DNA of 64,000 bases from [Muricauda] lutisoli (nom. illeg.) (GTDB taxonomy: Bacteria; Bacteroidota; Bacteroidia; Flavobacteriales; Flavobacteriaceae): the NCBI RefSeq assembly GCF_017313105.1, contig NZ_JAFLND010000001.1, positions 1,178,001 to 1,242,000 of the forward strand, in the 5' to 3' direction. A model generated the notes under the pieces. That model made no database searches. It had not been told where the DNA came from and saw nothing but the letters and a program-made list of their open reading frames with translations. The translations under genes and the position numbers were made by a program. This document shows positions 1-9,059 of this stretch, one piece after another; position 1 is the first letter of the stretch; each line of letters starts with the position of its first letter.

Positions 1-75
1 TTAAAAACAGCCAACGAAGATATTAGAGCGTTTATTTTAAGAACCCAAGCCAACGGAAAGAGCGCGAAATATTAA
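1..75 (+). CDS. C-terminal end of a protein cut by the window edge
   Basis: Frame 1 is open from the first base to a TAA at 73-75 and encodes 24 residues ending in GKSAKY. A rho-independent terminator follows 25 bases later, so this is probably the true 3' end of a plus-strand gene whose body lies outside the window. The fragment is too short to assign a family. Confidence 0.55.
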   Translation, partial: LKTANEDIRAFILRTQANGKSAKY

Positions 76-100
76 ATTCAAACAACATTCAAGTTAATAT

Positions 101-137
101 AAGCGGTATGACATTTTAAGTCGTACCGCTTTTTTTA
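101..137 (+). terminator. Rho-independent terminator
   Basis: An 11-bp stem (AGCGGTATGAC / GTCGTACCGCT, one G-T pair) with a 7-base loop is followed by a run of T. It ends the transcript of the gene entering from the left edge. Confidence 0.8.
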
Positions 138-187
138 TGGGTTTGGTTTTACCTTAAATTTCATACTTTTAGCAAAAACTACCAATA

Positions 188-883
188 GTGAAAAAACAAA
201 CCATACTCTGGATCATGATCTCTTTTTTAGGATTGTCGAGTTCCTCAAAAATCAATGCCCAAGATTGGCCCAATTTGGAAAAGTACAACAATGCGAATGC
301 AGAACTTCCCGCTCCAGCAGATGGTGAAAACCGGGTGGTATTCATGGGCAATTCCATCACCGAAATGTGGATAGGTACCCATCCAGAATTTTTTGCCGAA
401 AACCCTTATGTAAACAGGGGCATTGGTGGGCAGACCACCCCACAGATGTTGCTTCGTTTTCGCCAAGATGTGATAGACCTAAACCCCAAAGTAGTCGTCA
501 TCTTGGCAGGAACCAACGATATTGCAGGCAATACGGGCCCCATGACGTTGGAACAAATCCATGATAATATTTTATCCATGGTCGAATTGGCAAAAGCAAA
601 TAACATAAAGCCGATTGTATGTTCAGTGCTACCTGCCTACGATTACCCGTGGAGGCCAGGTTTGGAACCCAACATCAAGATTCCGAAGCTGAACAAAATG
701 CTCAAGGATATGACCGAAGCGCAAGGTGTGATGTACTTGGACTATTTCTCGGAAATGACCGACGATAGAAATGGTCTGCCATCCGAACTTACGACGGACG
801 AGGTGCATGTAACCAAAGCTGGATATGAAATTATGGAGCGTATGGTAAAAGCATCTATTGATAAGGCACTCAAGACCGAGTAA
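188..883 (+). CDS. SGNH/GDSL-family hydrolase, exported
   Basis: A 231-aa protein starting at GTG. The first ~24 residues form a signal peptide (KKQ, hydrophobic stretch, cut near NAQ). The SGNH blocks are visible in order: GNSIT with nucleophile Ser56, the Gly of block II in NRGIGGQT, GTND with the block III Asn, and DEVH near the C terminus giving Asp204 and His207. Family members are esterases or acetyl-esterases acting on lipids or carbohydrate acetyl groups; this subgroup resembles the platelet-activating-factor acetylhydrolase-like exported forms of Bacteroidota. The substrate cannot be read from sequence. Upstream, TACTTTTA differs by one base from the TAnnTTTG -7 box. The next gene starts one base after the stop, so the two are probably co-transcribed. 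Confidence 0.85.
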   Translation: MKKQTILWIMISFLGLSSSSKINAQDWPNLEKYNNANAELPAPADGENRVVFMGNSITEMWIGTHPEFFAENPYVNRGIGGQTTPQMLLRFRQDVIDLNPKVVVILAGTNDIAGNTGPMTLEQIHDNILSMVELAKANNIKPIVCSVLPAYDYPWRPGLEPNIKIPKLNKMLKDMTEAQGVMYLDYFSEMTDDRNGLPSELTTDEVHVTKAGYEIMERMVKASIDKALKTE

Positions 884-884
884 A

Positions 885-1280
885 ATGAACAATGCTGATT
901 TTATACGTGCATTTGAAAAAGGAAAATTTCCTCCGCAACAGTTCAATCATAAGGCACATATAAAATTGGCTTGGATTTATCTTGAAATGTTTGATGAGCA
1001 AACTGCTATTTCCAAAACATGTGAGGCCATCAAAAATTTTGATCGGATCCATGGAAATGGTACCAAGTACCACACTACGTTGACAGTGGCTGCCGTAAAA
1101 GTGGTGCATCATTTCAGGCAAAAATCAAATGCAGCCACATTTGATGAATTTGTGGCGGAGAATCCAAGACTTATTACCTCATTTAAAGAACTACTTTTTC
1201 AACATTATGGAAAAAGTGTCCTTGCCGACCCAAAAGCGAAAACAGCATATTTGGAACCGGATTTGCTCCCCTTCGACTAA
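885..1280 (+). CDS. Conserved protein of unknown function, 131 aa
   Basis: The ATG at 885 lies one base after the SGNH hydrolase stop, so translation is probably coupled; an upstream extension of the frame to 858 overlaps the hydrolase and is less likely. The protein is soluble, without a signal peptide, and has a striking N-terminal FNHKAHIKLAW segment and a second His-rich stretch (KYHTTLTVAAVKVVHH), suggesting a His-rich site, but no named motif. I do not recognise a family with a known activity. Confidence 0.7.
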   Translation: MNNADFIRAFEKGKFPPQQFNHKAHIKLAWIYLEMFDEQTAISKTCEAIKNFDRIHGNGTKYHTTLTVAAVKVVHHFRQKSNAATFDEFVAENPRLITSFKELLFQHYGKSVLADPKAKTAYLEPDLLPFD

Positions 1281-1311
1281 ACCGCTTGCCAAGATTTAGT
1301 TACATTGCAGC

Positions 1312-2319
1312 ATGCAAAAAGGAAAGGTCAGTATTATTATTCCCTTTAAAAACACTGCTCATTATCTACCCGAATGTTTAGATTCCATTGTGGGCCAAAC
1401 CCATACCGATTGGGAAGTTTTGGCAGTAAACGACCATTCTACCGATAAGAGCTTCGAACTCCTCTCCTCCTACTCCAAAAAAGATGAGCGCATCAAAGTT
1501 TTTCAAAACAAAGGGAGTGGCATCATTCCCGCGCTTCAAACTGGCTACGCCGAGAGTCATGGTCAATTTGTAACCCGGATGGATTCGGATGATATCATGA
1601 AACCGAACCGTTTGGAGGTCATGATAAATTCTTTAAAAGAAAATGGAACTGGTCATATTACTGTAGGGCAAGTAAAATATTTTTCACATCGGGGCATTAG
1701 TAATGGTTATGAGCGCTATGAACAATGGTTGAACCAATTGACAGCTGAAGGAAACAACTTTGATGAGATTTACAAAGAGTGCGTTATTCCTTCCCCATGC
1801 TGGATGGTCGAGCGTGAAGATTTTGAAAAATGTAAAGGTTTTGATTCCCATCGCTATCCTGAAGATTACGACCTTACATTTCGATTTTACGAACATGCAC
1901 TTAAAATTGTTCCTTGCAATCAAGTACTTCATCTTTGGCGTGACTACGATACCCGTACTTCCAGAACCCACGAGCACTATGCCCAAAATTATTTTTTGGA
2001 CATCAAGCTCCACTATTTTTTAAAGCTAAATCATGATACCCAACGACCATTGGTGGTCTGGGGTGCCGGATTTAAAGGAAAAAAGATTGCAAAAGGATTA
2101 AAAAAGCAAGGTTTGGATTTTGTTTGGTTATGCGATAACCCAAATAAAATCGGTAAAAAAATCTATGATAAAGTACTGGTTCATTTTGATGCTTTGCAGG
2201 ATTTGAAAAATCCACAGAGCATTATTACTGTGGCCAATGAGGAAGCACAAAACGAAATCCGAAGTTATTTTTCCGAACTGGGTCAATCCCCAATGCAGGA
2301 TTATTTCTTTTTTTGTTAG
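1312..2319 (+). CDS. Family 2 glycosyltransferase with C-terminal nucleotide-fold domain
   Basis: A 335-aa protein. Residues ~4-220 form a GT-A domain: the VSIIIPFKN start strand, the VNDHSTD segment, and the metal-binding DSD at 91-93 (RMDSDD). Residues ~241-335 look like a separate Rossmann-type domain opening with a WGAGFKGKKIA glycine-rich loop, as in capsule or teichoic-acid sugar-modifying enzymes. Inverting GT2 enzymes transfer a sugar from an NDP-sugar to a lipid or glycan acceptor in the cytoplasm. There is no neighbouring polysaccharide cluster here, so the acceptor is unknown. The start is the first ATG after the previous gene. Confidence 0.85.
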   Translation: MQKGKVSIIIPFKNTAHYLPECLDSIVGQTHTDWEVLAVNDHSTDKSFELLSSYSKKDERIKVFQNKGSGIIPALQTGYAESHGQFVTRMDSDDIMKPNRLEVMINSLKENGTGHITVGQVKYFSHRGISNGYERYEQWLNQLTAEGNNFDEIYKECVIPSPCWMVEREDFEKCKGFDSHRYPEDYDLTFRFYEHALKIVPCNQVLHLWRDYDTRTSRTHEHYAQNYFLDIKLHYFLKLNHDTQRPLVVWGAGFKGKKIAKGLKKQGLDFVWLCDNPNKIGKKIYDKVLVHFDALQDLKNPQSIITVANEEAQNEIRSYFSELGQSPMQDYFFFC

Positions 2320-2343
2320 ACATTGACTTTTTTTTAGAAAAGG

Positions 2344-2369
2344 GATTCTTCGCTTTGCTCAGAATGACA
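2344..2369. repeat. Interspersed repeat of the ATTCTGAGCAAAGCGAAGAAT type
   Basis: Read on the minus strand the segment gives GTCATTCTGAGCAAAG followed by CGAAGAATCC. Closely similar short elements are dispersed in intergenic regions of many Bacteroidota genomes. It lies in the 215-base gap after the GT2 gene, 30 bases from a second, oppositely oriented element. Confidence 0.55.
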
Positions 2370-2398
2370 TATCGTATCTTCTCATTTATTCTCGACCT

Positions 2399-2434
2399 GC
2401 CATTTTGAAGGAGCATAACGACTGAAGCATCTGG
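2399..2434. repeat. Interspersed repeat, second half of an inverted pair
   Basis: The plus strand reads GCCATTTTGAAGGAGCAT then AACGACTGAAGCATCT. This resembles the other common intergenic element of this phylum (ATTTCGAAGGAGC...GACTGA..AATCT). Together with 2344-2369 it forms a degenerate inverted pair that could fold in RNA. No gene is visible in this gap. Confidence 0.4.
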
Positions 2435-2564
2435 ATTTCTGAGTCCCAATAGTCATCGGAGCGTTCGAAATTGCAATAAATTCTAGATTGTTGATTGATC
2501 GTTGATAAATGAAGTTTGAAATCAGAATGTTTTAATGCCTATCTTTGATCAAGCAATGTTGGGA

Positions 2565-4487
2565 ATGCAGTTTAAACATCCAGAAATTCTTTGGGCACTT
2601 TTTCTTCTAGTCATACCCATTTTAATCCATTTATTTCAATTACGGCGCTTTGCAAAAACCCCTTTTACCAATGTGGCCATGCTACAAAAGGTGGTTTCCG
2701 AGTCCAGAAAAAGCAACACCCTTAAAAAATGGTTGCTTTTGTTCACCCGTTTGTTGTTGCTTGCTGCCATTATCATTGCTTTTGCCCAACCTTTTACTTC
2801 GGCGAACACGGCACTAAAAGAAAAGGAGACCGTAGTATATTTGGACGACTCCTTTAGCATGCAGGCCAAGAACAATGGTATTTCACTTTTGGAGAAAGCG
2901 GTCCAGGACTTGATCAAGAATATTGATGGGGAGTCCGAATTCAGTCTGTTTACCAACGAAAAAACATTTGGCAATGTTAGAGTGTCGGATATCCAAAACT
3001 CATTGTTATCGCTCCCCTACTCCTACAAACAATTGAATCTTAATGAAATTGGCCTAAAGGCGAAAAGCATGTTTTCCCAAAATAAGGGTACTGTCAAAAA
3101 CTTGATTGTGGTCTCGGATTTCCAGGAAAGGATATCCGCGGAAAACACCGAGATAGATGCTGCTTTGTCTACTTATTTTGTTCCAATGCAATCTCAGCAA
3201 AGTCAGAATATCTCAATAGATTCTGTTTATGTGGACGAAAATGTCAACGATCAGGCGACACTCCACGTATTCCTTTCTGGTGGTAATAAAGATGAGGCCT
3301 TGCCCATTTCACTTTATAATGATGCAGAGCTGATTGCCAAAACAGCCGCAAAATTTAAGTCGGATGGAGATGCGGAAGTCGAATTTACCATTCCCGCCAA
3401 TAAAGCGTTGAACGGGCGTTTGAGCATTATTGATAATGCATTGGGATACGACAATCGTTTTTACTTTAACATCAATTCCAAAGAAAAAATCAATGTGCTG
3501 GCCATTAGCGAATCGGATGGTGATTATGTAAACCGTCTTTTCAGAGGTGATGAGTTCAATTTTCAAAAATACCGATTGAACCAGCTGGATTACAGCAATT
3601 TGGACAATCAAAATGTGGTGGTCTTGGATAATCTGACAGCAATTCCAAGTAGTCTTCAGAATACGCTACGTTCATTTAAAAATGATGGGGGTACATTGAT
3701 TGTTGTTCCCGCCACCAACAGCGATATTTCATCGTACAATAGCTTGTTATCCGGTTTTTCGTCCACCCAATTTTCAGAAAAAGTTGTTCTAGATCAACAA
3801 TTGACCACCATAACCTTCGATCATCCATTATATCGCAACGTTTTTGAACAGGAAGTAACAAATTTTCAATACCCATCCGTTAAAGAACATTTTAGGATTC
3901 GGACGAGTCTTCCTATGGCATTGTCCATGGACAGTGGTGACGCCTTTTTGGTCGGCGATGATGGATTGTATGTATTTACGGTCCCTTTGGAATTGGAAAA
4001 TTCAAATTTCATTAACTCACCATTGATCGTGCCAACCTTTTATAATATGGCACAATCAAGTTTGCGGGTGCCGAAAACTTATCAAACCCTTGGCAACGCC
4101 AACACCGTGGATATTTCCGCGGAAATCGGTGCCGAGAATATTGTGAAAGTCACCAAGGAAGGGTATGAATTTATTCCGCTACAGCAGATTTTCAACAATC
4201 GAGTACGACTTACTTTTGACCAGAACCCTGCGGAAGATGGGATTTACTCGATTGTACAGAACAATCAAACTTTACAAAATATAAGTTTCAATTATCCAAG
4301 AAGTGAAAGTCTTCTCAAGTATCTGGATCTGGCTACATTGGAAAATATAAACACCATGGATTCCATTCCTGCCTTGTTCGAGTATTTGGAAGCGGAAAGC
4401 AACATTACCGCATATTGGAAATGGTTTGTTATTTTAGCGTTGCTTCTGGCGCTTATTGAGGTATTCATTCAAAAATTCGTTACATGA
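2565..4487 (+). CDS. BatA-like membrane protein with VWA-type domain
   Basis: The protein opens with MQFKHPEILWALFLLVIP, the standard start of the N-terminal Aerotolerance regulator (BatA) domain in this phylum, so I take ATG 2565; an in-frame ATG at 2535 would add ten residues. Membrane segments lie near residues 5-22 and 55-75 and again in the last 25 residues. Between them is a long extracytoplasmic part with a VWA-like start (VVYLDDSFSM) and a glutamine-amidotransferase-like beta/alpha region. Such proteins are envelope-located and often sit next to MoxR/DUF58 genes; no such partners are here, so the role is unclear. The stop overlaps the next start (ATGA at 4484-4487), indicating translational coupling. 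Confidence 0.85.
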   Translation: MQFKHPEILWALFLLVIPILIHLFQLRRFAKTPFTNVAMLQKVVSESRKSNTLKKWLLLFTRLLLLAAIIIAFAQPFTSANTALKEKETVVYLDDSFSMQAKNNGISLLEKAVQDLIKNIDGESEFSLFTNEKTFGNVRVSDIQNSLLSLPYSYKQLNLNEIGLKAKSMFSQNKGTVKNLIVVSDFQERISAENTEIDAALSTYFVPMQSQQSQNISIDSVYVDENVNDQATLHVFLSGGNKDEALPISLYNDAELIAKTAAKFKSDGDAEVEFTIPANKALNGRLSIIDNALGYDNRFYFNINSKEKINVLAISESDGDYVNRLFRGDEFNFQKYRLNQLDYSNLDNQNVVVLDNLTAIPSSLQNTLRSFKNDGGTLIVVPATNSDISSYNSLLSGFSSTQFSEKVVLDQQLTTITFDHPLYRNVFEQEVTNFQYPSVKEHFRIRTSLPMALSMDSGDAFLVGDDGLYVFTVPLELENSNFINSPLIVPTFYNMAQSSLRVPKTYQTLGNANTVDISAEIGAENIVKVTKEGYEFIPLQQIFNNRVRLTFDQNPAEDGIYSIVQNNQTLQNISFNYPRSESLLKYLDLATLENINTMDSIPALFEYLEAESNITAYWKWFVILALLLALIEVFIQKFVT

Positions 4488-5737
4488 ACATTCTGCTGAA
4501 GTCTGCAAAAATCGTATGCCCTGGGAACAAGGAACTTCACTTGAAAAAACGTGATATCCTAATCAAAAAAGGGATCATAGAAAAGATTGGCGCCTCTGTG
4601 GAAGCTCCTGCCAATATAAAGGTGGTGGAAAAGGAGAACCTGCACGTTTCATTGGGATGGTTTGATAGCAGTGTAAGTTTTGGCGAACCAGGGTTTGAAG
4701 AACGCGAGACCATAGCCAATGGACTTTTTACAGCGGGCAAAAGCGGTTTTACCGATATTGTGCTCAACCCGAACACCCACCCGGTTCCTGATACCAGTTC
4801 TGATGTTGTGTTTTTAAAGGAACGTGGACAAGGCAAAGCCACCAAGGTGCATCCTATTGGTACTTTGACCACAAATTCGGACGGGGAAGCTCTTGCCGAA
4901 CTTTTTGATATGAAAAATGCAGGTGCTGTTGCTTTTTACGATTTCAAAAAACAGGTTTCCAATCCCAATCTGCTCAAAATAGCACTGTTGTATGCCCAAA
5001 ATTTTGATGGATTGGTGTATTCCTTTCCGCAAGACGGCGATATCAAAGGAAAAGGTGTCGCCCACGAAGGCGAAATATCAACAAAACTAGGACTTAAAGG
5101 AATCCCTGCTCTGGCCGAAGAACTTCAGATCGCAAGGGATTTGTTTGTACTGGAATATACTGGAGGAAAACTTCATATACCCACAATTTCCTCGGCAGGC
5201 TCTGTAAAACTGATTGCCGAGGCCAAGAAAAAGGGCTTGGATGTGACCTGTAGTGTTGCCGTGCACAACCTCTTCTTTTCGGACGAGAATTTGATAGGTT
5301 TTGATACCCATTTCAAGGTATCTCCCCCTTTACGGACCAATACGGATTGCAAAGCCTTAATCAAAGGGGTGAAAAACGGAACCATTGATTTTGTGACCTC
5401 GGACCACATTCCGATGGATATTGAGCATAAACGTGTGGAGTTCGATAATGCAAAAAGCGGTAGCCTTGGACTGGAATCTACCTTCGGAAGTTTGAATACC
5501 ATTTTTGAACTTGACGAAACCATCGACATATTGACCAAGGGTCGAGAACGATATCAAATAGAAATACCAAAGCTGGCAGAAGGTTCTAAAGCGTGTCTCA
5601 CCCTTTTTAATCCTGACGGCGAGTATACTTTTGATAGAAAAGATATCCTGTCGACATCAAAAAACAGCATGTTCCTAGGCGCTACCTTAAAAGGAAAGGT
5701 TTACGGAATTATCAACAATGATCAAAGTACATTATAA
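4484..5737 (+). CDS. Dihydroorotase-like protein with degenerate active site
   Basis: A 417-aa amidohydrolase-fold protein colinear with class I dihydroorotase (FGEPG after strand 1, NPNT, TSDHIP, SGSLGLES). The metal-binding D-x-H-x-H after strand 1 reads D61-S-S-V-S65, so both histidines are lost. The segment normally carrying LHIxHxST reads LHIPTIS, and the usual DHAPH reads DHIPM. The Asp-His of strand 8 is kept. It is therefore likely non-catalytic, like the pseudo-dihydroorotase subunits that scaffold aspartate transcarbamoylase in some bacteria. Whether it partners PyrB here is inference. It overlaps the upstream gene by 4 bases and the downstream gene by 1, so it belongs to a four-gene run from 2565 to 6729. 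Confidence 0.85.
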   Translation: MNILLKSAKIVCPGNKELHLKKRDILIKKGIIEKIGASVEAPANIKVVEKENLHVSLGWFDSSVSFGEPGFEERETIANGLFTAGKSGFTDIVLNPNTHPVPDTSSDVVFLKERGQGKATKVHPIGTLTTNSDGEALAELFDMKNAGAVAFYDFKKQVSNPNLLKIALLYAQNFDGLVYSFPQDGDIKGKGVAHEGEISTKLGLKGIPALAEELQIARDLFVLEYTGGKLHIPTISSAGSVKLIAEAKKKGLDVTCSVAVHNLFFSDENLIGFDTHFKVSPPLRTNTDCKALIKGVKNGTIDFVTSDHIPMDIEHKRVEFDNAKSGSLGLESTFGSLNTIFELDETIDILTKGRERYQIEIPKLAEGSKACLTLFNPDGEYTFDRKDILSTSKNSMFLGATLKGKVYGIINNDQSTL

Positions 5738-6060
5738 TGAGTGACTCCAAACCCGGCAAAACTACCGCGATTGTAGCTTACATTACCATAATTGGCTGCT
5801 TAATAGCCATTACCATGAACATTGAACCCAAGAATGCTTTTGCCCGTTTTCACATTCGACAGGCTTTTGGGATTCATGTACTTTTTCATGCCCTGGCCAT
5901 TTTGCTTACTTACTCCGGTTACGTTTATTTGTCTTTACCCATCTATATTTTTTATCTTATTATCTGGGTATTTGGCTTTTTACAAGTCCTAAATGAAACG
6001 ACCAAGCCATTGCCTTTTTTGGGCAAATACTTTCAAAAATGGTTCACATTCATATCATAA
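5737..6060 (+). CDS. Small membrane protein, DUF4870-like
   Basis: A 107-aa protein with three predicted membrane helices (about residues 10-27, 45-63 and 67-88) and the HIRQAFG motif typical of DUF4870/import-component-like small membrane proteins. Its start codon shares one base with the stop of the dihydroorotase homologue. The function of this family is unknown; the tight packing suggests expression with the esterase that follows 9 bases later. Confidence 0.75.
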   Translation: MSDSKPGKTTAIVAYITIIGCLIAITMNIEPKNAFARFHIRQAFGIHVLFHALAILLTYSGYVYLSLPIYIFYLIIWVFGFLQVLNETTKPLPFLGKYFQKWFTFIS

Positions 6061-6069
6061 ATTAAAATA

Positions 6070-6729
6070 ATGTCCCTCAAACCCTTATCATTAACATATT
6101 TACTGCGTCCATCCTCAATTAAATCTGAAAAAGCTCCTGCACTTTTTATGTTCCATGGTTACGGTAGCAACGAGGAAGACCTTTTTTCATTTGCATCTGA
6201 ACTACCGGAGGAATTGATGATTTTTTCGGTAAAGGCCCCCTATGGTCTGGAACCTTTCGGCCATGCATGGTATGCCATAAATTTTGATGCTGAACAAGGT
6301 AAATGGAGCGATGATGAGCAGGCCGAAGAGTCCAGGGAAAAAATAGTTGCTTTTATAGATGAGGCCATTGAAGCGTACAACTTGGATAAAGAAAACATTA
6401 CCCTTTTAGGGTTTAGCCAAGGCACTATTTTGAGTTATGCAGTGGCATTATCGTATCCGGAAAAAGTAAAGAATGTGGTCGCCCTCAGCGGATACATCAA
6501 CAAAAATATTTTGGTGGACAACTATACGGATAAGGATCATAGCGGTCTAAATATTTATGCTTCGCATGGGCAGGTGGACCAAGTAATACCCTTGGAATGG
6601 GCCCAAAAGTCTCCAGAGTTTCTAAAAAACTTAAACATCCCAACAACTTACAAGGAGTTTCCTGTGGGGCATGGAGTATCGCAGCAGAATTTCTTTTCCT
6701 TTAAAAACTGGTTGCAGGAGCATATTTGA
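6070..6729 (+). CDS. Phospholipase/carboxylesterase-family serine hydrolase
   Basis: A 219-aa alpha/beta hydrolase of the Abhydrolase_2 (YpfH/acyl-protein thioesterase) group. The oxyanion segment FHGYGSNEED is at 28-37, the nucleophile elbow GFSQG gives Ser116, the acid is Asp170 (GQVDQVIP) and the catalytic His is His201 (VGHGVS). There is no signal peptide, so it is cytoplasmic. Relatives hydrolyse short acyl esters or thioesters. It closes the run of closely spaced plus-strand genes; the next gene is 245 bases away and that gap shows no ORF or clear signal. Confidence 0.85.
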   Translation: MSLKPLSLTYLLRPSSIKSEKAPALFMFHGYGSNEEDLFSFASELPEELMIFSVKAPYGLEPFGHAWYAINFDAEQGKWSDDEQAEESREKIVAFIDEAIEAYNLDKENITLLGFSQGTILSYAVALSYPEKVKNVVALSGYINKNILVDNYTDKDHSGLNIYASHGQVDQVIPLEWAQKSPEFLKNLNIPTTYKEFPVGHGVSQQNFFSFKNWLQEHI

Positions 6730-6974
6730 TTGTGGAACTGGGTCACTCCCAACTCCTAAATTTGTTTTTACCCGACAAAAGTTCCACAGATGTACACTAA
6801 CGGGTTGAACCGTGAACTTCCCCTCCCAACTTCCAACTCCTTAATCTCAAGTCATAGGATCCCATAAACCCTAACCTCCTTTCCATCAATCCAAATAGCC
6901 CATTGGTAAATCCCCTTCCCTATTTTTTTATAAAAATGGCATTCTTGCAGAGATAAACACTTTATATAAAAAAT

Positions 6975-8843
6975 ATGACATTGAAAGCAAGAAGATTGAA
7001 TATTGCCCTAATGGCCTTGGTTTTGGTATGGTCCTGTGGCAAGGATCACGGCCGCGAACCGGTAAAGAACAGTGCCCCGGTAATCGAGGCTCAGGAGTTC
7101 ACCGTCCAGGAGGATATAGCAGACAACAAGGCCATTGGCACAATAATGGCCACTGATGCCGACGATGACGCCCTCACCTATACGATTTCCGAAAACGACA
7201 ACGACCTCTTTGAGGTCACCGGGACCGGCGTGCTGGGCTTGGCCACCGGCAAGGCCCTAAATACTGACAACAAGGTCCAGTACGGCATAACGGTTAGCGT
7301 TACCGATGGGGAGGACACCGCTAAAGCCACGGTGACCATAAAAGTGACCGCGGCACCCAATAATTCGCCCGTGATAGAAAACCAAGTGTTCACGGTAAAA
7401 GAAAATATAGTGGACACCGATACAGTGGGTACGGTAACGGCCACCGATGCCGACGATGATGCCCTCACCTTTACAATTGCCGAGAACGACAACGATCTCT
7501 TTGAGATTACCGAAGTAGGGGAGCTCAGCCTTGTCCAGGGGAAGAACCTGGACTTTGAGACGGCAAAGGAACATGTGATCACAGTGAAGGTAAGCGACGG
7601 GAAGACCACCGCCTCCGCCACGATTACCGTTATGGTGGAGAACGTGATAGAGAGTATGGCCGAGGACCCCGCCCCTTTTATCACCACTTGGAAAACCAAC
7701 GCCAATGAGGAGAAAATAATGATCGGCACATCAAATAGTTACACCTATGATTATACCGTAGACTGGGGTGATGGCACTGTGGAGGAGATTGCCACGGCAG
7801 ACCCACTCTCTCATGTGTATGCCACAGCAGGCACCTATACCGTGGTCATACTGGGAGAGTTCCCAGCAATAAATATGTATGGGCTCGAAGCAACCTACAA
7901 GGAGGCGATGATGGGTATCGAACAATGGGGGAGCATACAGTGGAAAAGTCTTGCCTATGCTTTTTCAGGGTGCACAAACATGAAATACCATGCCACGGAT
8001 GTACCTGATCTCTCTAATGTCACCGATATGTCGTATATGTTCAAAGATGCCACCTCCTTTAACGGGGACCTCGGTTCTTGGGACACAAGCAATGTCACCA
8101 ATATGCTTGGTATGTTCGCGAGTGCGGACTCCTTTAACGGGGACATCGGTGGCTGGAACACAGGCAATGTGACCACAATGAAGAGCATGTTCAAAGGTGC
8201 CACCTCCTTTAACGGGGACATCGGTGGCTGGAATGTGGGCAATGTTACCGATATGGGGACCATGTTCTGGAATGCCATCTCCTTTAACAGGGACATCGGC
8301 GGATGGGACACGGGCAATGTCACCAATATGCTTGGCATGTTCGCGAGTGCGGACTCCTTTAATGGGAATATCAGTGGGTGGAATGTGGGCAATGTGACCA
8401 CTATGAATGGCATGTTTACCAATACTACCTCTTTTAACGGGGATATCAGTGCCTGGGACACAAGCAATGTGACCGATATGTCGTATATGTTCATTGATGC
8501 CACCTCGTTTAACGGGGACATCGGTGGCTGGAACACAGGCAATGTGACCACAATGAGGAACATGTTCCAAGGCGCCATCTCCTTTAATAGGGACCTAGGG
8601 GGATGGGACATTGCCAATGTATTATACATGACCTATATGCTGAACAATTCGGGAATGGACCCCAACACATACGGCCTAACCTTACAGGGTTGGGCCAATC
8701 AAGCCAATGTTCCCTGGAACATGATTCTTGGTGCAACGGGACTTCAGGTCGATTGTGCTTCCCAAGATCAGATGGCAGCCAGACAATCATTGATAGTTAA
8801 TAGAAACTGGAATATTACGGATGCAACCCCCGTTTGTCCCTAA
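6975..8843 (+). CDS. Surface lipoprotein with cadherin-like, PKD-like and BspA/DUF285 repeats
   Basis: A 622-aa protein. Residues 1-20 are a lipoprotein signal with lipobox VWSC (Cys21). Two cadherin-like repeats follow (about 35-130 and 132-228), each with DADDDALT and EN.ND motifs expected to bind calcium. A PKD-like segment (VDWGDGT...[12 protein letters not shown]) spans about 235-295. From residue ~348 come eight 25-residue repeats of the form [16 protein letters not shown]. and a degenerate ninth. DUF285/BspA repeats mediate surface adhesion in other bacteria, so a cell-surface binding role is likely. The gene stands alone, with a terminator after it. Confidence 0.85.
   Translation: MTLKARRLNIALMALVLVWSCGKDHGREPVKNSAPVIEAQEFTVQEDIADNKAIGTIMATDADDDALTYTISENDNDLFEVTGTGVLGLATGKALNTDNKVQYGITVSVTDGEDTAKATVTIKVTAAPNNSPVIENQVFTVKENIVDTDTVGTVTATDADDDALTFTIAENDNDLFEITEVGELSLVQGKNLDFETAKEHVITVKVSDGKTTASATITVMVENVIESMAEDPAPFITTWKTNANEEKIMIGTSNSYTYDYTVDWGDGTVEEIATADPLSHVYATAGTYTVVILGEFPAINMYGLEATYKEAMMGIEQWGSIQWKSLAYAFSGCTNMKYHATDVPDLSNVTDMSYMFKDATSFNGDLGSWDTSNVTNMLGMFASADSFNGDIGGWNTGNVTTMKSMFKGATSFNGDIGGWNVGNVTDMGTMFWNAISFNRDIGGWDTGNVTNMLGMFASADSFNGNISGWNVGNVTTMNGMFTNTTSFNGDISAWDTSNVTDMSYMFIDATSFNGDIGGWNTGNVTTMRNMFQGAISFNRDLGGWDIANVLYMTYMLNNSGMDPNTYGLTLQGWANQANVPWNMILGATGLQVDCASQDQMAARQSLIVNRNWNITDATPVCP
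8016..8615 (+). repeat. Eight tandem 75-bp coding repeats
   Basis: Each 75-bp unit encodes one 25-residue DUF285 repeat. Units 2 and 5 are nearly identical in DNA around the segment encoding [14 protein letters not shown], and units 1 and 7 share DMSYMF.DATSF, which shows recent internal duplication. The array is in frame, so gain or loss of units would change protein length only. Confidence 0.9.
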
Positions 8844-8878
8844 AATTTTTGGGGATAGTACTTGTGCAAGATTATGAT

Positions 8879-8922
8879 AAAGACCGGGTGGGGCATATAA
8901 GCTCTTCCGGTCTTGTTTTTTT
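8879..8922 (+). terminator. Rho-independent terminator of the BspA-like gene
   Basis: Inverted arms AAGACCGG and CCGGTCTT are separated by about 19 bases and followed by GTTTTTTT. The 137 bases after it, up to the next convergent gene, show no feature. Confidence 0.8.
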
Positions 8923-9059
8923 AGGAACCGTGATTAGCGTCCACTGCCCTCTGCCAACTACTCCACCCAACACACAAGAGCCAAGACCGCTTGTGAAAAC
9001 CAGTGAGATTTTTGGCCATTGGGACACTTCCAAAGGGATACTGCGAAACCGCTATCTGA

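Noticed and set aside
4484..5737. Functional dihydroorotase (pyrC)
   Set aside because: Both histidines of the first metal motif are replaced by serine.
8016..8615. CRISPR-like regular repeats
   Set aside because: Repeats are in frame, protein-coding and without conserved identical units separated by unique spacers.
7955..8629. Long minus-strand ORFs opposite the BspA repeats (224 and 201 codons)
   Set aside because: They are open only because the 75-bp coding repeats keep all frames open; composition is repetitive and no signal precedes them.
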